From: Picocystis sp. L7
Lineage: Eukaryota; Chlorophyta; Picocystophyceae; Picocystales; Picocystaceae
Length of the DNA: 64,000 bases
Direction: 5' to 3'
NCBI GenBank assembly: GCA_020975725.1
Contig: QXJR01000027.1
Location: 620,001-684,000, forward strand
Translations under genes and position numbers: made by a program
Part shown: positions 11,166 to 23,151 of the stretch, piece after piece
Layout: each line of letters starts with the position of its first letter
How positions within the stretch are numbered: the first letter of the stretch is position 1
Notes under the pieces: generated by a model
The model's database searches: none
Told to the model about the DNA's origin: nothing
Seen by the model: the letters and a program-made list of their open reading frames with translations, nothing else

Positions 11166-12272
11166 ATGCAAACGAGGGGAACGATGGACAAGCAAGCGAG
11201 GGAAATCTCCAAGGTGACCCAACAAGTGGTTCGGTATGCCTTTCAAACATGTGGTGGTGACATCACCACTACGGCGTTGGTTATGAAACGTTCCGTGGCA
11301 GAGGTGGAGTCGTTCCTCCGCGAGGTGCCTTCCAAGGCCCATGGTCATGGCAACCATCGAAGCTTGGAGTACGCACATGGCTATGAAAAATGGCTTGTGC
11401 GTTTTCTTACACAACGGGCCGAGAAGGGGCAGCTCACGTACACGGAAGAGGTCCAACGTGCATGGCACAGCAAGTACAAGAAAGTCATTCCCCTGAGGAC
11501 CCTTCAACGTGTCTTTCGAGATTTGGGAGTGGGGTTCAAGGTGCAAAAGGTGGAGCGCAAGCTCAACCTCAAGCACAAAATCGCGCGAGTTCAGTTTGCC
11601 CAAGACCATATGAACTTTGACTTTGGACAGGTCATGTTCACGGATGCACACACTTTGCGCTTGTCACGCATTCCTCACTCCAAGGGGAGGAGAACCATGG
11701 CACCAAGTGGCGTTACTCCCAAGTTGTTTGCCCAAAAGAACCCACCTTGCATCAAGGTGTACGCTGGGTTAACCAAGCATGGGTGTACCGAACTTGTGGA
11801 GGTCACCGGGACCACGGACTTGGAGAATGCTTATGAAACCAAGCGTGGGAAGCAAGCATGCAAGGGGGTGTCTTCAACGGAGTACTCCTATGATGTCCTC
11901 CCTCGCTTATTGGCTGAAGGCAATAGGTTGTTCAAGGGGGGGTCATGGACCTTTCAACAAGACGGTGACGGGGCACACACAGCCAAGGCCACCCTCACCA
12001 CCTTGAGAGAATGGACACAAGACATGGGTGTGGATGTGATGTTTGACTGGCCCTCTATGAGCCCAGACCTCAGTCCCATTGAGAATCTTTGGGCCTTGCT
12101 TGACATGAAGGTTTTGCATGCTCAGCCCACCACCCTTGGGGAGTTGAGAAGGTGCATGTACCAAGCATGGGCTGAGCTTGGAAGAGGAACTATCCCAAGG
12201 CGACTGATGGATAGCATGCCCCGGAGGATGGATCAAGTACGGAAGAGGAAAGGAGAAATGATTCACTATTGA
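11166..12272 (+). CDS. Transposase, array copy 5
   Basis: Identical intact 368-aa DD39E transposase, in the same position within its repeat unit. Confidence 0.93.
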   Translation: MQTRGTMDKQAREISKVTQQVVRYAFQTCGGDITTTALVMKRSVAEVESFLREVPSKAHGHGNHRSLEYAHGYEKWLVRFLTQRAEKGQLTYTEEVQRAWHSKYKKVIPLRTLQRVFRDLGVGFKVQKVERKLNLKHKIARVQFAQDHMNFDFGQVMFTDAHTLRLSRIPHSKGRRTMAPSGVTPKLFAQKNPPCIKVYAGLTKHGCTELVEVTGTTDLENAYETKRGKQACKGVSSTEYSYDVLPRLLAEGNRLFKGGSWTFQQDGDGAHTAKATLTTLREWTQDMGVDVMFDWPSMSPDLSPIENLWALLDMKVLHAQPTTLGELRRCMYQAWAELGRGTIPRRLMDSMPRRMDQVRKRKGEMIHY

Positions 12273-13631
12273 AAGTGGAGTACACGTGGGCTTGAAGGAC
12301 AGTAGCCCAACCCACCTGAAAATTTGAAAATCCAGGCCAAAATCGCTGTTTTTTTCCATCGTTCCTCCTACATTCACCATGGTTCCCTTTCCTTCCAATT
12401 TTTTACAGGAGTCTTGTCTCCAACAGTGAAAGTGATGGACTTCGTGTGGCTCTCCGTAGGTGCATACACTGTCCATGGCACGATTTTGAAACAGGGCTGA
12501 CCCAGTAGTCCGCCACTTCTTTCAGGGTTCCTGCCCGAACCCCTGACTTCTCCTCCCCGTTTGACCCTCATTCCGATCGTTTCAGGACTTGCATTGCACA
12601 CCAACGGATTCCTTGTAAAATTCTCTTTCTGTTCATGGGATTCACTGGGGCTGTATCGGCCTCAGTGGCACACAACGAGGGGGAACTGGTCCCTACCATT
12701 GGTTGGCCCCAATGGGGACCCTTTTGCACAGCCACGGCTGGGCGGACGCCTTCGTTCGCCATTGCCCAGCGGGGGATGGGATGGATTCGAAACTCCGGGT
12801 GCAGATCGACCGCTATGTGTTCTACACTGTCATCGATTTTCGTAGGTCGAAGTTGGGTGGGTGTCCTGTGGCACCCATTCCCATCCGGCTGTTGGTGACC
12901 CCTCGAAACAGGCCATCTTCGCCGCTTGGGATCCAAGGCTCCGTCTCCAGGCCGAAGAGAAAGGGAAGGATAGGGACGTGAAAGGAGAGGGCAAGGAGTT
13001 GTCTTGCGCCTCCTGGATCGCCGACGGAAGGTGGCCTCTTGAGACCCTTCATGGGGACCGGGAGCGACTTGTAAAAAAAAATCGTGTTTTCAGACCATCC
13101 CTTCCAATGGACCTGTTTTCAAAGGGGGTCTACGGGCAGTATCGAGGCACGGAGCTCCAATCGGGCAACGCAGGGCCCTTCTCCGGAGTTTCAGCTTCCA
13201 TTCCCATGCCCACACGTCCGCGAGAATCTTCCGCCCCACGAGCAGACCACGGAGAAACACCTCCAGGGGGGGTGTGGCGGAGTACTGGGTCCTCCCCCCT
13301 TGAAGGGACCCCAATCGACACACGGGTGAAAGGGACCCTCCATTACGCCCCAACGAGAACGACCGAGGCTGTGAAATTCGGTGCGGAAGATGTGCATACA
13401 TAGGGGTACTTGTACGCAAAATTGTACCTTGGAAGCTCCGGTGGTCCATGCATTTCGATGGGCAAACCGGCTGGTGGTACAGCCCGTGACCCATAGAGAG
13501 ACCTGGGGTCAAGGGGAGATTCGCCCCTTGTGTAAACAAATGGTACAGGGTTAACTCGGCTTTACCACATGCCCTAGGAGACGGGCTCGTGAGGAGAGCC
13601 ATCAGCCCTCCACAAGGCAAGCACGCTCCCC

Positions 13632-14738
13632 ATGCAAACGAGGGGAACGATGGACAAGCAAGCGAGGGAAATCTCCAAGGTGACCCAACAAGTGGTTCGG
13701 TATGCCTTTCAAACATGTGGTGGTGACATCACCACTACGGCGTTGGTTATGAAACGTTCCGTGGCAGAGGTGGAGTCGTTCCTCCGCGAGGTGCCTTCCA
13801 AGGCCCATGGTCATGGCAACCATCGAAGCTTGGAGTACGCACATGGCTATGAAAAATGGCTTGTGCGTTTTCTTACACAACGGGCCGAGAAGGGGCAGCT
13901 CACGTACACGGAAGAGGTCCAACGTGCATGGCACAGCAAGTACAAGAAAGTCATTCCCCTGAGGACCCTTCAACGTGTCTTTCGAGATTTGGGAGTGGGG
14001 TTCAAGGTGCAAAAGGTGGAGCGCAAGCTCAACCTCAAGCACAAAATCGCGCGAGTTCAGTTTGCCCAAGACCATATGAACTTTGACTTTGGACAGGTCA
14101 TGTTCACGGATGCACACACTTTGCGCTTGTCACGCATTCCTCACTCCAAGGGGAGGAGAACCATGGCACCAAGTGGCGTTACTCCCAAGTTGTTTGCCCA
14201 AAAGAACCCACCTTGCATCAAGGTGTACGCTGGGTTAACCAAGCATGGGTGTACCGAACTTGTGGAGGTCACCGGGACCACGGACTTGGAGAATGCTTAT
14301 GAAACCAAGCGTGGGAAGCAAGCATGCAAGGGGGTGTCTTCAACGGAGTACTCCTATGATGTCCTCCCTCGCTTATTGGCTGAAGGCAATAGGTTGTTCA
14401 AGGGGGGGTCATGGACCTTTCAACAAGACGGTGACGGGGCACACACAGCCAAGGCCACCCTCACCACCTTGAGAGAATGGACACAAGACATGGGTGTGGA
14501 TGTGATGTTTGACTGGCCCTCTATGAGCCCAGACCTCAGTCCCATTGAGAATCTTTGGGCCTTGCTTGACATGAAGGTTTTGCATGCTCAGCCCACCACC
14601 CTTGGGGAGTTGAGAAGGTGCATGTACCAAGCATGGGCTGAGCTTGGAAGAGGAACTATCCCAAGGCGACTGATGGATAGCATGCCCCGGAGGATGGATC
14701 AAGTACGGAAGAGGAAAGGAGAAATGATTCACTATTGA
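13632..14738 (+). CDS. Transposase, array copy 6
   Basis: Identical intact 368-aa DD39E transposase, in the same position within its repeat unit. Confidence 0.93.
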   Translation: MQTRGTMDKQAREISKVTQQVVRYAFQTCGGDITTTALVMKRSVAEVESFLREVPSKAHGHGNHRSLEYAHGYEKWLVRFLTQRAEKGQLTYTEEVQRAWHSKYKKVIPLRTLQRVFRDLGVGFKVQKVERKLNLKHKIARVQFAQDHMNFDFGQVMFTDAHTLRLSRIPHSKGRRTMAPSGVTPKLFAQKNPPCIKVYAGLTKHGCTELVEVTGTTDLENAYETKRGKQACKGVSSTEYSYDVLPRLLAEGNRLFKGGSWTFQQDGDGAHTAKATLTTLREWTQDMGVDVMFDWPSMSPDLSPIENLWALLDMKVLHAQPTTLGELRRCMYQAWAELGRGTIPRRLMDSMPRRMDQVRKRKGEMIHY

Positions 14739-16097
14739 AAGTGGAGTACACGTGGGCTTGAAGGACAGTAGCCCAACCCACCTGAAAATTTGAAAATCCA
14801 GGCCAAAATCGCTGTTTTTTTCCATCGTTCCTCCTACATTCACCATGGTTCCCTTTCCTTCCAATTTTTTACAGGAGTCTTGTCTCCAACAGTGAAAGTG
14901 ATGGACTTCGTGTGGCTCTCCGTAGGTGCATACACTGTCCATGGCACGATTTTGAAACAGGGCTGACCCAGTAGTCCGCCACTTCTTTCAGGGTTCCTGC
15001 CCGAACCCCTGACTTCTCCTCCCCGTTTGACCCTCATTCCGATCGTTTCAGGACTTGCATTGCACACCAACGGATTCCTTGTAAAATTCTCTTTCTGTTC
15101 ATGGGATTCACTGGGGCTGTATCGGCCTCAGTGGCACACAACGAGGGGGAACTGGTCCCTACCATTGGTTGGCCCCAATGGGGACCCTTTTGCACAGCCA
15201 CGGCTGGGCGGACGCCTTCGTTCGCCATTGCCCAGCGGGGGATGGGATGGATTCGAAACTCCGGGTGCAGATCGACCGCTATGTGTTCTACACTGTCATC
15301 GATTTTCGTAGGTCGAAGTTGGGTGGGTGTCCTGTGGCACCCATTCCCATCCGGCTGTTGGTGACCCCTCGAAACAGGCCATCTTCGCCGCTTGGGATCC
15401 AAGGCTCCGTCTCCAGGCCGAAGAGAAAGGGAAGGATAGGGACGTGAAAGGAGAGGGCAAGGAGTTGTCTTGCGCCTCCTGGATCGCCGACGGAAGGTGG
15501 CCTCTTGAGACCCTTCATGGGGACCGGGAGCGACTTGTAAAAAAAAATCGTGTTTTCAGACCATCCCTTCCAATGGACCTGTTTTCAAAGGGGGTCTACG
15601 GGCAGTATCGAGGCACGGAGCTCCAATCGGGCAACGCAGGGCCCTTCTCCGGAGTTTCAGCTTCCATTCCCATGCCCACACGTCCGCGAGAATCTTCCGC
15701 CCCACGAGCAGACCACGGAGAAACACCTCCAGGGGGGGTGTGGCGGAGTACTGGGTCCTCCCCCCTTGAAGGGACCCCAATCGACACACGGGTGAAAGGG
15801 ACCCTCCATTACGCCCCAACGAGAACGACCGAGGCTGTGAAATTCGGTGCGGAAGATGTGCATACATAGGGGTACTTGTACGCAAAATTGTACCTTGGAA
15901 GCTCCGGTGGTCCATGCATTTCGATGGGCAAACCGGCTGGTGGTACAGCCCGTGACCCATAGAGAGACCTGGGGTCAAGGGGAGATTCGCCCCTTGTGTA
16001 AACAAATGGTACAGGGTTAACTCGGCTTTACCACATGCCCTAGGAGACGGGCTCGTGAGGAGAGCCATCAGCCCTCCACAAGGCAAGCACGCTCCCC

Positions 16098-17204
16098 ATG
16101 CAAACGAGGGGAACGATGGACAAGCAAGCGAGGGAAATCTCCAAGGTGACCCAACAAGTGGTTCGGTATGCCTTTCAAACATGTGGTGGTGACATCACCA
16201 CTACGGCGTTGGTTATGAAACGTTCCGTGGCAGAGGTGGAGTCGTTCCTCCGCGAGGTGCCTTCCAAGGCCCATGGTCATGGCAACCATCGAAGCTTGGA
16301 GTACGCACATGGCTATGAAAAATGGCTTGTGCGTTTTCTTACACAACGGGCCGAGAAGGGGCAGCTCACGTACACGGAAGAGGTCCAACGTGCATGGCAC
16401 AGCAAGTACAAGAAAGTCATTCCCCTGAGGACCCTTCAACGTGTCTTTCGAGATTTGGGAGTGGGGTTCAAGGTGCAAAAGGTGGAGCGCAAGCTCAACC
16501 TCAAGCACAAAATCGCGCGAGTTCAGTTTGCCCAAGACCATATGAACTTTGACTTTGGACAGGTCATGTTCACGGATGCACACACTTTGCGCTTGTCACG
16601 CATTCCTCACTCCAAGGGGAGGAGAACCATGGCACCAAGTGGCGTTACTCCCAAGTTGTTTGCCCAAAAGAACCCACCTTGCATCAAGGTGTACGCTGGG
16701 TTAACCAAGCATGGGTGTACCGAACTTGTGGAGGTCACCGGGACCACGGACTTGGAGAATGCTTATGAAACCAAGCGTGGGAAGCAAGCATGCAAGGGGG
16801 TGTCTTCAACGGAGTACTCCTATGATGTCCTCCCTCGCTTATTGGCTGAAGGCAATAGGTTGTTCAAGGGGGGGTCATGGACCTTTCAACAAGACGGTGA
16901 CGGGGCACACACAGCCAAGGCCACCCTCACCACCTTGAGAGAATGGACACAAGACATGGGTGTGGATGTGATGTTTGACTGGCCCTCTATGAGCCCAGAC
17001 CTCAGTCCCATTGAGAATCTTTGGGCCTTGCTTGACATGAAGGTTTTGCATGCTCAGCCCACCACCCTTGGGGAGTTGAGAAGGTGCATGTACCAAGCAT
17101 GGGCTGAGCTTGGAAGAGGAACTATCCCAAGGCGACTGATGGATAGCATGCCCCGGAGGATGGATCAAGTACGGAAGAGGAAAGGAGAAATGATTCACTA
17201 TTGA
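16098..17204 (+). CDS. Transposase, array copy 7
   Basis: Identical intact 368-aa DD39E transposase, in the same position within its repeat unit. Confidence 0.93.
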   Translation: MQTRGTMDKQAREISKVTQQVVRYAFQTCGGDITTTALVMKRSVAEVESFLREVPSKAHGHGNHRSLEYAHGYEKWLVRFLTQRAEKGQLTYTEEVQRAWHSKYKKVIPLRTLQRVFRDLGVGFKVQKVERKLNLKHKIARVQFAQDHMNFDFGQVMFTDAHTLRLSRIPHSKGRRTMAPSGVTPKLFAQKNPPCIKVYAGLTKHGCTELVEVTGTTDLENAYETKRGKQACKGVSSTEYSYDVLPRLLAEGNRLFKGGSWTFQQDGDGAHTAKATLTTLREWTQDMGVDVMFDWPSMSPDLSPIENLWALLDMKVLHAQPTTLGELRRCMYQAWAELGRGTIPRRLMDSMPRRMDQVRKRKGEMIHY

Positions 17205-18563
17205 AAGTGGAGTACACGTGGGCTTGAAGGACAGTAGCCCAACCCACCTGAAAATTTGAAAATCCAGGCCAAAATCGCTGTTTTTTTCCATCGTTCCTCC
17301 TACATTCACCATGGTTCCCTTTCCTTCCAATTTTTTACAGGAGTCTTGTCTCCAACAGTGAAAGTGATGGACTTCGTGTGGCTCTCCGTAGGTGCATACA
17401 CTGTCCATGGCACGATTTTGAAACAGGGCTGACCCAGTAGTCCGCCACTTCTTTCAGGGTTCCTGCCCGAACCCCTGACTTCTCCTCCCCGTTTGACCCT
17501 CATTCCGATCGTTTCAGGACTTGCATTGCACACCAACGGATTCCTTGTAAAATTCTCTTTCTGTTCATGGGATTCACTGGGGCTGTATCGGCCTCAGTGG
17601 CACACAACGAGGGGGAACTGGTCCCTACCATTGGTTGGCCCCAATGGGGACCCTTTTGCACAGCCACGGCTGGGCGGACGCCTTCGTTCGCCATTGCCCA
17701 GCGGGGGATGGGATGGATTCGAAACTCCGGGTGCAGATCGACCGCTATGTGTTCTACACTGTCATCGATTTTCGTAGGTCGAAGTTGGGTGGGTGTCCTG
17801 TGGCACCCATTCCCATCCGGCTGTTGGTGACCCCTCGAAACAGGCCATCTTCGCCGCTTGGGATCCAAGGCTCCGTCTCCAGGCCGAAGAGAAAGGGAAG
17901 GATAGGGACGTGAAAGGAGAGGGCAAGGAGTTGTCTTGCGCCTCCTGGATCGCCGACGGAAGGTGGCCTCTTGAGACCCTTCATGGGGACCGGGAGCGAC
18001 TTGTAAAAAAAAATCGTGTTTTCAGACCATCCCTTCCAATGGACCTGTTTTCAAAGGGGGTCTACGGGCAGTATCGAGGCACGGAGCTCCAATCGGGCAA
18101 CGCAGGGCCCTTCTCCGGAGTTTCAGCTTCCATTCCCATGCCCACACGTCCGCGAGAATCTTCCGCCCCACGAGCAGACCACGGAGAAACACCTCCAGGG
18201 GGGGTGTGGCGGAGTACTGGGTCCTCCCCCCTTGAAGGGACCCCAATCGACACACGGGTGAAAGGGACCCTCCATTACGCCCCAACGAGAACGACCGAGG
18301 CTGTGAAATTCGGTGCGGAAGATGTGCATACATAGGGGTACTTGTACGCAAAATTGTACCTTGGAAGCTCCGGTGGTCCATGCATTTCGATGGGCAAACC
18401 GGCTGGTGGTACAGCCCGTGACCCATAGAGAGACCTGGGGTCAAGGGGAGATTCGCCCCTTGTGTAAACAAATGGTACAGGGTTAACTCGGCTTTACCAC
18501 ATGCCCTAGGAGACGGGCTCGTGAGGAGAGCCATCAGCCCTCCACAAGGCAAGCACGCTCCCC

Positions 18564-19670
18564 ATGCAAACGAGGGGAACGATGGACAAGCAAGCGAGGG
18601 AAATCTCCAAGGTGACCCAACAAGTGGTTCGGTATGCCTTTCAAACATGTGGTGGTGACATCACCACTACGGCGTTGGTTATGAAACGTTCCGTGGCAGA
18701 GGTGGAGTCGTTCCTCCGCGAGGTGCCTTCCAAGGCCCATGGTCATGGCAACCATCGAAGCTTGGAGTACGCACATGGCTATGAAAAATGGCTTGTGCGT
18801 TTTCTTACACAACGGGCCGAGAAGGGGCAGCTCACGTACACGGAAGAGGTCCAACGTGCATGGCACAGCAAGTACAAGAAAGTCATTCCCCTGAGGACCC
18901 TTCAACGTGTCTTTCGAGATTTGGGAGTGGGGTTCAAGGTGCAAAAGGTGGAGCGCAAGCTCAACCTCAAGCACAAAATCGCGCGAGTTCAGTTTGCCCA
19001 AGACCATATGAACTTTGACTTTGGACAGGTCATGTTCACGGATGCACACACTTTGCGCTTGTCACGCATTCCTCACTCCAAGGGGAGGAGAACCATGGCA
19101 CCAAGTGGCGTTACTCCCAAGTTGTTTGCCCAAAAGAACCCACCTTGCATCAAGGTGTACGCTGGGTTAACCAAGCATGGGTGTACCGAACTTGTGGAGG
19201 TCACCGGGACCACGGACTTGGAGAATGCTTATGAAACCAAGCGTGGGAAGCAAGCATGCAAGGGGGTGTCTTCAACGGAGTACTCCTATGATGTCCTCCC
19301 TCGCTTATTGGCTGAAGGCAATAGGTTGTTCAAGGGGGGGTCATGGACCTTTCAACAAGACGGTGACGGGGCACACACAGCCAAGGCCACCCTCACCACC
19401 TTGAGAGAATGGACACAAGACATGGGTGTGGATGTGATGTTTGACTGGCCCTCTATGAGCCCAGACCTCAGTCCCATTGAGAATCTTTGGGCCTTGCTTG
19501 ACATGAAGGTTTTGCATGCTCAGCCCACCACCCTTGGGGAGTTGAGAAGGTGCATGTACCAAGCATGGGCTGAGCTTGGAAGAGGAACTATCCCAAGGCG
19601 ACTGATGGATAGCATGCCCCGGAGGATGGATCAAGTACGGAAGAGGAAAGGAGAAATGATTCACTATTGA
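18564..19670 (+). CDS. Transposase, array copy 8
   Basis: Identical intact 368-aa DD39E transposase, in the same position within its repeat unit. Confidence 0.93.
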   Translation: MQTRGTMDKQAREISKVTQQVVRYAFQTCGGDITTTALVMKRSVAEVESFLREVPSKAHGHGNHRSLEYAHGYEKWLVRFLTQRAEKGQLTYTEEVQRAWHSKYKKVIPLRTLQRVFRDLGVGFKVQKVERKLNLKHKIARVQFAQDHMNFDFGQVMFTDAHTLRLSRIPHSKGRRTMAPSGVTPKLFAQKNPPCIKVYAGLTKHGCTELVEVTGTTDLENAYETKRGKQACKGVSSTEYSYDVLPRLLAEGNRLFKGGSWTFQQDGDGAHTAKATLTTLREWTQDMGVDVMFDWPSMSPDLSPIENLWALLDMKVLHAQPTTLGELRRCMYQAWAELGRGTIPRRLMDSMPRRMDQVRKRKGEMIHY

Positions 19671-21029
19671 AAGTGGAGTACACGTGGGCTTGAAGGACAG
19701 TAGCCCAACCCACCTGAAAATTTGAAAATCCAGGCCAAAATCGCTGTTTTTTTCCATCGTTCCTCCTACATTCACCATGGTTCCCTTTCCTTCCAATTTT
19801 TTACAGGAGTCTTGTCTCCAACAGTGAAAGTGATGGACTTCGTGTGGCTCTCCGTAGGTGCATACACTGTCCATGGCACGATTTTGAAACAGGGCTGACC
19901 CAGTAGTCCGCCACTTCTTTCAGGGTTCCTGCCCGAACCCCTGACTTCTCCTCCCCGTTTGACCCTCATTCCGATCGTTTCAGGACTTGCATTGCACACC
20001 AACGGATTCCTTGTAAAATTCTCTTTCTGTTCATGGGATTCACTGGGGCTGTATCGGCCTCAGTGGCACACAACGAGGGGGAACTGGTCCCTACCATTGG
20101 TTGGCCCCAATGGGGACCCTTTTGCACAGCCACGGCTGGGCGGACGCCTTCGTTCGCCATTGCCCAGCGGGGGATGGGATGGATTCGAAACTCCGGGTGC
20201 AGATCGACCGCTATGTGTTCTACACTGTCATCGATTTTCGTAGGTCGAAGTTGGGTGGGTGTCCTGTGGCACCCATTCCCATCCGGCTGTTGGTGACCCC
20301 TCGAAACAGGCCATCTTCGCCGCTTGGGATCCAAGGCTCCGTCTCCAGGCCGAAGAGAAAGGGAAGGATAGGGACGTGAAAGGAGAGGGCAAGGAGTTGT
20401 CTTGCGCCTCCTGGATCGCCGACGGAAGGTGGCCTCTTGAGACCCTTCATGGGGACCGGGAGCGACTTGTAAAAAAAAATCGTGTTTTCAGACCATCCCT
20501 TCCAATGGACCTGTTTTCAAAGGGGGTCTACGGGCAGTATCGAGGCACGGAGCTCCAATCGGGCAACGCAGGGCCCTTCTCCGGAGTTTCAGCTTCCATT
20601 CCCATGCCCACACGTCCGCGAGAATCTTCCGCCCCACGAGCAGACCACGGAGAAACACCTCCAGGGGGGGTGTGGCGGAGTACTGGGTCCTCCCCCCTTG
20701 AAGGGACCCCAATCGACACACGGGTGAAAGGGACCCTCCATTACGCCCCAACGAGAACGACCGAGGCTGTGAAATTCGGTGCGGAAGATGTGCATACATA
20801 GGGGTACTTGTACGCAAAATTGTACCTTGGAAGCTCCGGTGGTCCATGCATTTCGATGGGCAAACCGGCTGGTGGTACAGCCCGTGACCCATAGAGAGAC
20901 CTGGGGTCAAGGGGAGATTCGCCCCTTGTGTAAACAAATGGTACAGGGTTAACTCGGCTTTACCACATGCCCTAGGAGACGGGCTCGTGAGGAGAGCCAT
21001 CAGCCCTCCACAAGGCAAGCACGCTCCCC

Positions 21030-22136
21030 ATGCAAACGAGGGGAACGATGGACAAGCAAGCGAGGGAAATCTCCAAGGTGACCCAACAAGTGGTTCGGTA
21101 TGCCTTTCAAACATGTGGTGGTGACATCACCACTACGGCGTTGGTTATGAAACGTTCCGTGGCAGAGGTGGAGTCGTTCCTCCGCGAGGTGCCTTCCAAG
21201 GCCCATGGTCATGGCAACCATCGAAGCTTGGAGTACGCACATGGCTATGAAAAATGGCTTGTGCGTTTTCTTACACAACGGGCCGAGAAGGGGCAGCTCA
21301 CGTACACGGAAGAGGTCCAACGTGCATGGCACAGCAAGTACAAGAAAGTCATTCCCCTGAGGACCCTTCAACGTGTCTTTCGAGATTTGGGAGTGGGGTT
21401 CAAGGTGCAAAAGGTGGAGCGCAAGCTCAACCTCAAGCACAAAATCGCGCGAGTTCAGTTTGCCCAAGACCATATGAACTTTGACTTTGGACAGGTCATG
21501 TTCACGGATGCACACACTTTGCGCTTGTCACGCATTCCTCACTCCAAGGGGAGGAGAACCATGGCACCAAGTGGCGTTACTCCCAAGTTGTTTGCCCAAA
21601 AGAACCCACCTTGCATCAAGGTGTACGCTGGGTTAACCAAGCATGGGTGTACCGAACTTGTGGAGGTCACCGGGACCACGGACTTGGAGAATGCTTATGA
21701 AACCAAGCGTGGGAAGCAAGCATGCAAGGGGGTGTCTTCAACGGAGTACTCCTATGATGTCCTCCCTCGCTTATTGGCTGAAGGCAATAGGTTGTTCAAG
21801 GGGGGGTCATGGACCTTTCAACAAGACGGTGACGGGGCACACACAGCCAAGGCCACCCTCACCACCTTGAGAGAATGGACACAAGACATGGGTGTGGATG
21901 TGATGTTTGACTGGCCCTCTATGAGCCCAGACCTCAGTCCCATTGAGAATCTTTGGGCCTTGCTTGACATGAAGGTTTTGCATGCTCAGCCCACCACCCT
22001 TGGGGAGTTGAGAAGGTGCATGTACCAAGCATGGGCTGAGCTTGGAAGAGGAACTATCCCAAGGCGACTGATGGATAGCATGCCCCGGAGGATGGATCAA
22101 GTACGGAAGAGGAAAGGAGAAATGATTCACTATTGA
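21030..22136 (+). CDS. Transposase, array copy 9 (last full copy)
   Basis: Identical intact 368-aa DD39E transposase. It is the last complete copy: the following unit is cut off about 345 bp before the place where a tenth ORF would begin. Confidence 0.93.
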   Translation: MQTRGTMDKQAREISKVTQQVVRYAFQTCGGDITTTALVMKRSVAEVESFLREVPSKAHGHGNHRSLEYAHGYEKWLVRFLTQRAEKGQLTYTEEVQRAWHSKYKKVIPLRTLQRVFRDLGVGFKVQKVERKLNLKHKIARVQFAQDHMNFDFGQVMFTDAHTLRLSRIPHSKGRRTMAPSGVTPKLFAQKNPPCIKVYAGLTKHGCTELVEVTGTTDLENAYETKRGKQACKGVSSTEYSYDVLPRLLAEGNRLFKGGSWTFQQDGDGAHTAKATLTTLREWTQDMGVDVMFDWPSMSPDLSPIENLWALLDMKVLHAQPTTLGELRRCMYQAWAELGRGTIPRRLMDSMPRRMDQVRKRKGEMIHY

Positions 22137-23151
22137 AAGTGGAGTACACGTGGGCTTGAAGGACAGTAGCCCAACCCACCTGAAAATTTGAAAATCCAGG
22201 CCAAAATCGCTGTTTTTTTCCATCGTTCCTCCTACATTCACCATGGTTCCCTTTCCTTCCAATTTTTTACAGGAGTCTTGTCTCCAACAGTGAAAGTGAT
22301 GGACTTCGTGTGGCTCTCCGTAGGTGCATACACTGTCCATGGCACGATTTTGAAACAGGGCTGACCCAGTAGTCCGCCACTTCTTTCAGGGTTCCTGCCC
22401 GAACCCCTGACTTCTCCTCCCCGTTTGACCCTCATTCCGATCGTTTCAGGACTTGCATTGCACACCAACGGATTCCTTGTAAAATTCTCTTTCTGTTCAT
22501 GGGATTCACTGGGGCTGTATCGGCCTCAGTGGCACACAACGAGGGGGAACTGGTCCCTACCATTGGTTGGCCCCAATGGGGACCCTTTTGCACAGCCACG
22601 GCTGGGCGGACGCCTTCGTTCGCCATTGCCCAGCGGGGGATGGGATGGATTCGAAACTCCGGGTGCAGATCGACCGCTATGTGTTCTACACTGTCATCGA
22701 TTTTCGTAGGTCGAAGTTGGGTGGGTGTCCTGTGGCACCCATTCCCATCCGGCTGTTGGTGACCCCTCGAAACAGGCCATCTTCGCCGCTTGGGATCCAA
22801 GGCTCCGTCTCCAGGCCGAAGAGAAAGGGAAGGATAGGGACGTGAAAGGAGAGGGCAAGGAGTTGTCTTGCGCCTCCTGGATCGCCGACGGAAGGTGGCC
22901 TCTTGAGACCCTTCATGGGGACCGGGAGCGACTTGTAAAAAAAAATCGTGTTTTCAGACCATCCCTTCCAATGGACCTGTTTTCAAAGGGGGTCTACGGG
23001 CAGTATCGAGGCACGGAGCTCCAATCGGGCAACGCAGGGCCCTTCTCCGGAGTTTCAGCTTCCATTCCCATGCCCACACGTCCGCGAGAATCTTCCGCCC
23101 CACGAGCAGACCACGGAGAAACACCTCCAGGGGGGGTGTGGCGGAGTACTG
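22137..23151 (+). repeat. Final truncated unit of the array
   Basis: The sequence after transposase copy 9 follows the unit exactly until GCGGAGTACTG ends at 23151. The expected continuation (GGTCCTCCCC) is then replaced by a run of C and unrelated sequence. The unit is cut before its transposase ORF. Confidence 0.95.

Larger units (their letters stand above)
1..23151 (+). repeat. Tandem array of a 2466-bp unit carrying a Tc1/mariner-type transposase gene (9.39 copies, open at the left edge)
   Basis: The same 2466-bp sequence recurs head to tail from base 1 to 23151. Every ORF of one unit reappears at exact multiples of 2466 bp with identical translation in all six frames, so the copies are nearly or fully identical with no indels. 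Each unit contains one transposase ORF (about 1.1 kb) and about 1.36 kb of other sequence. The array enters the window mid-unit, so its full length is unknown. The right end is abrupt: copy ten matches earlier units up to base 23151, then the sequence changes to a C-run and unique DNA. No terminal inverted repeats or TA target duplications were found that would define a single element. The array is either a satellite built from a transposon or a recent tandem amplification; an assembly artefact cannot be excluded from sequence alone. Confidence 0.97.

Noticed and set aside
1-23151. CRISPR, rDNA or tRNA array as an explanation of the tandem repeat
   Set aside because: The unit is 2466 bp with a protein-coding transposase, with no spacer/repeat structure and no rRNA or tRNA-like sequence recognised.
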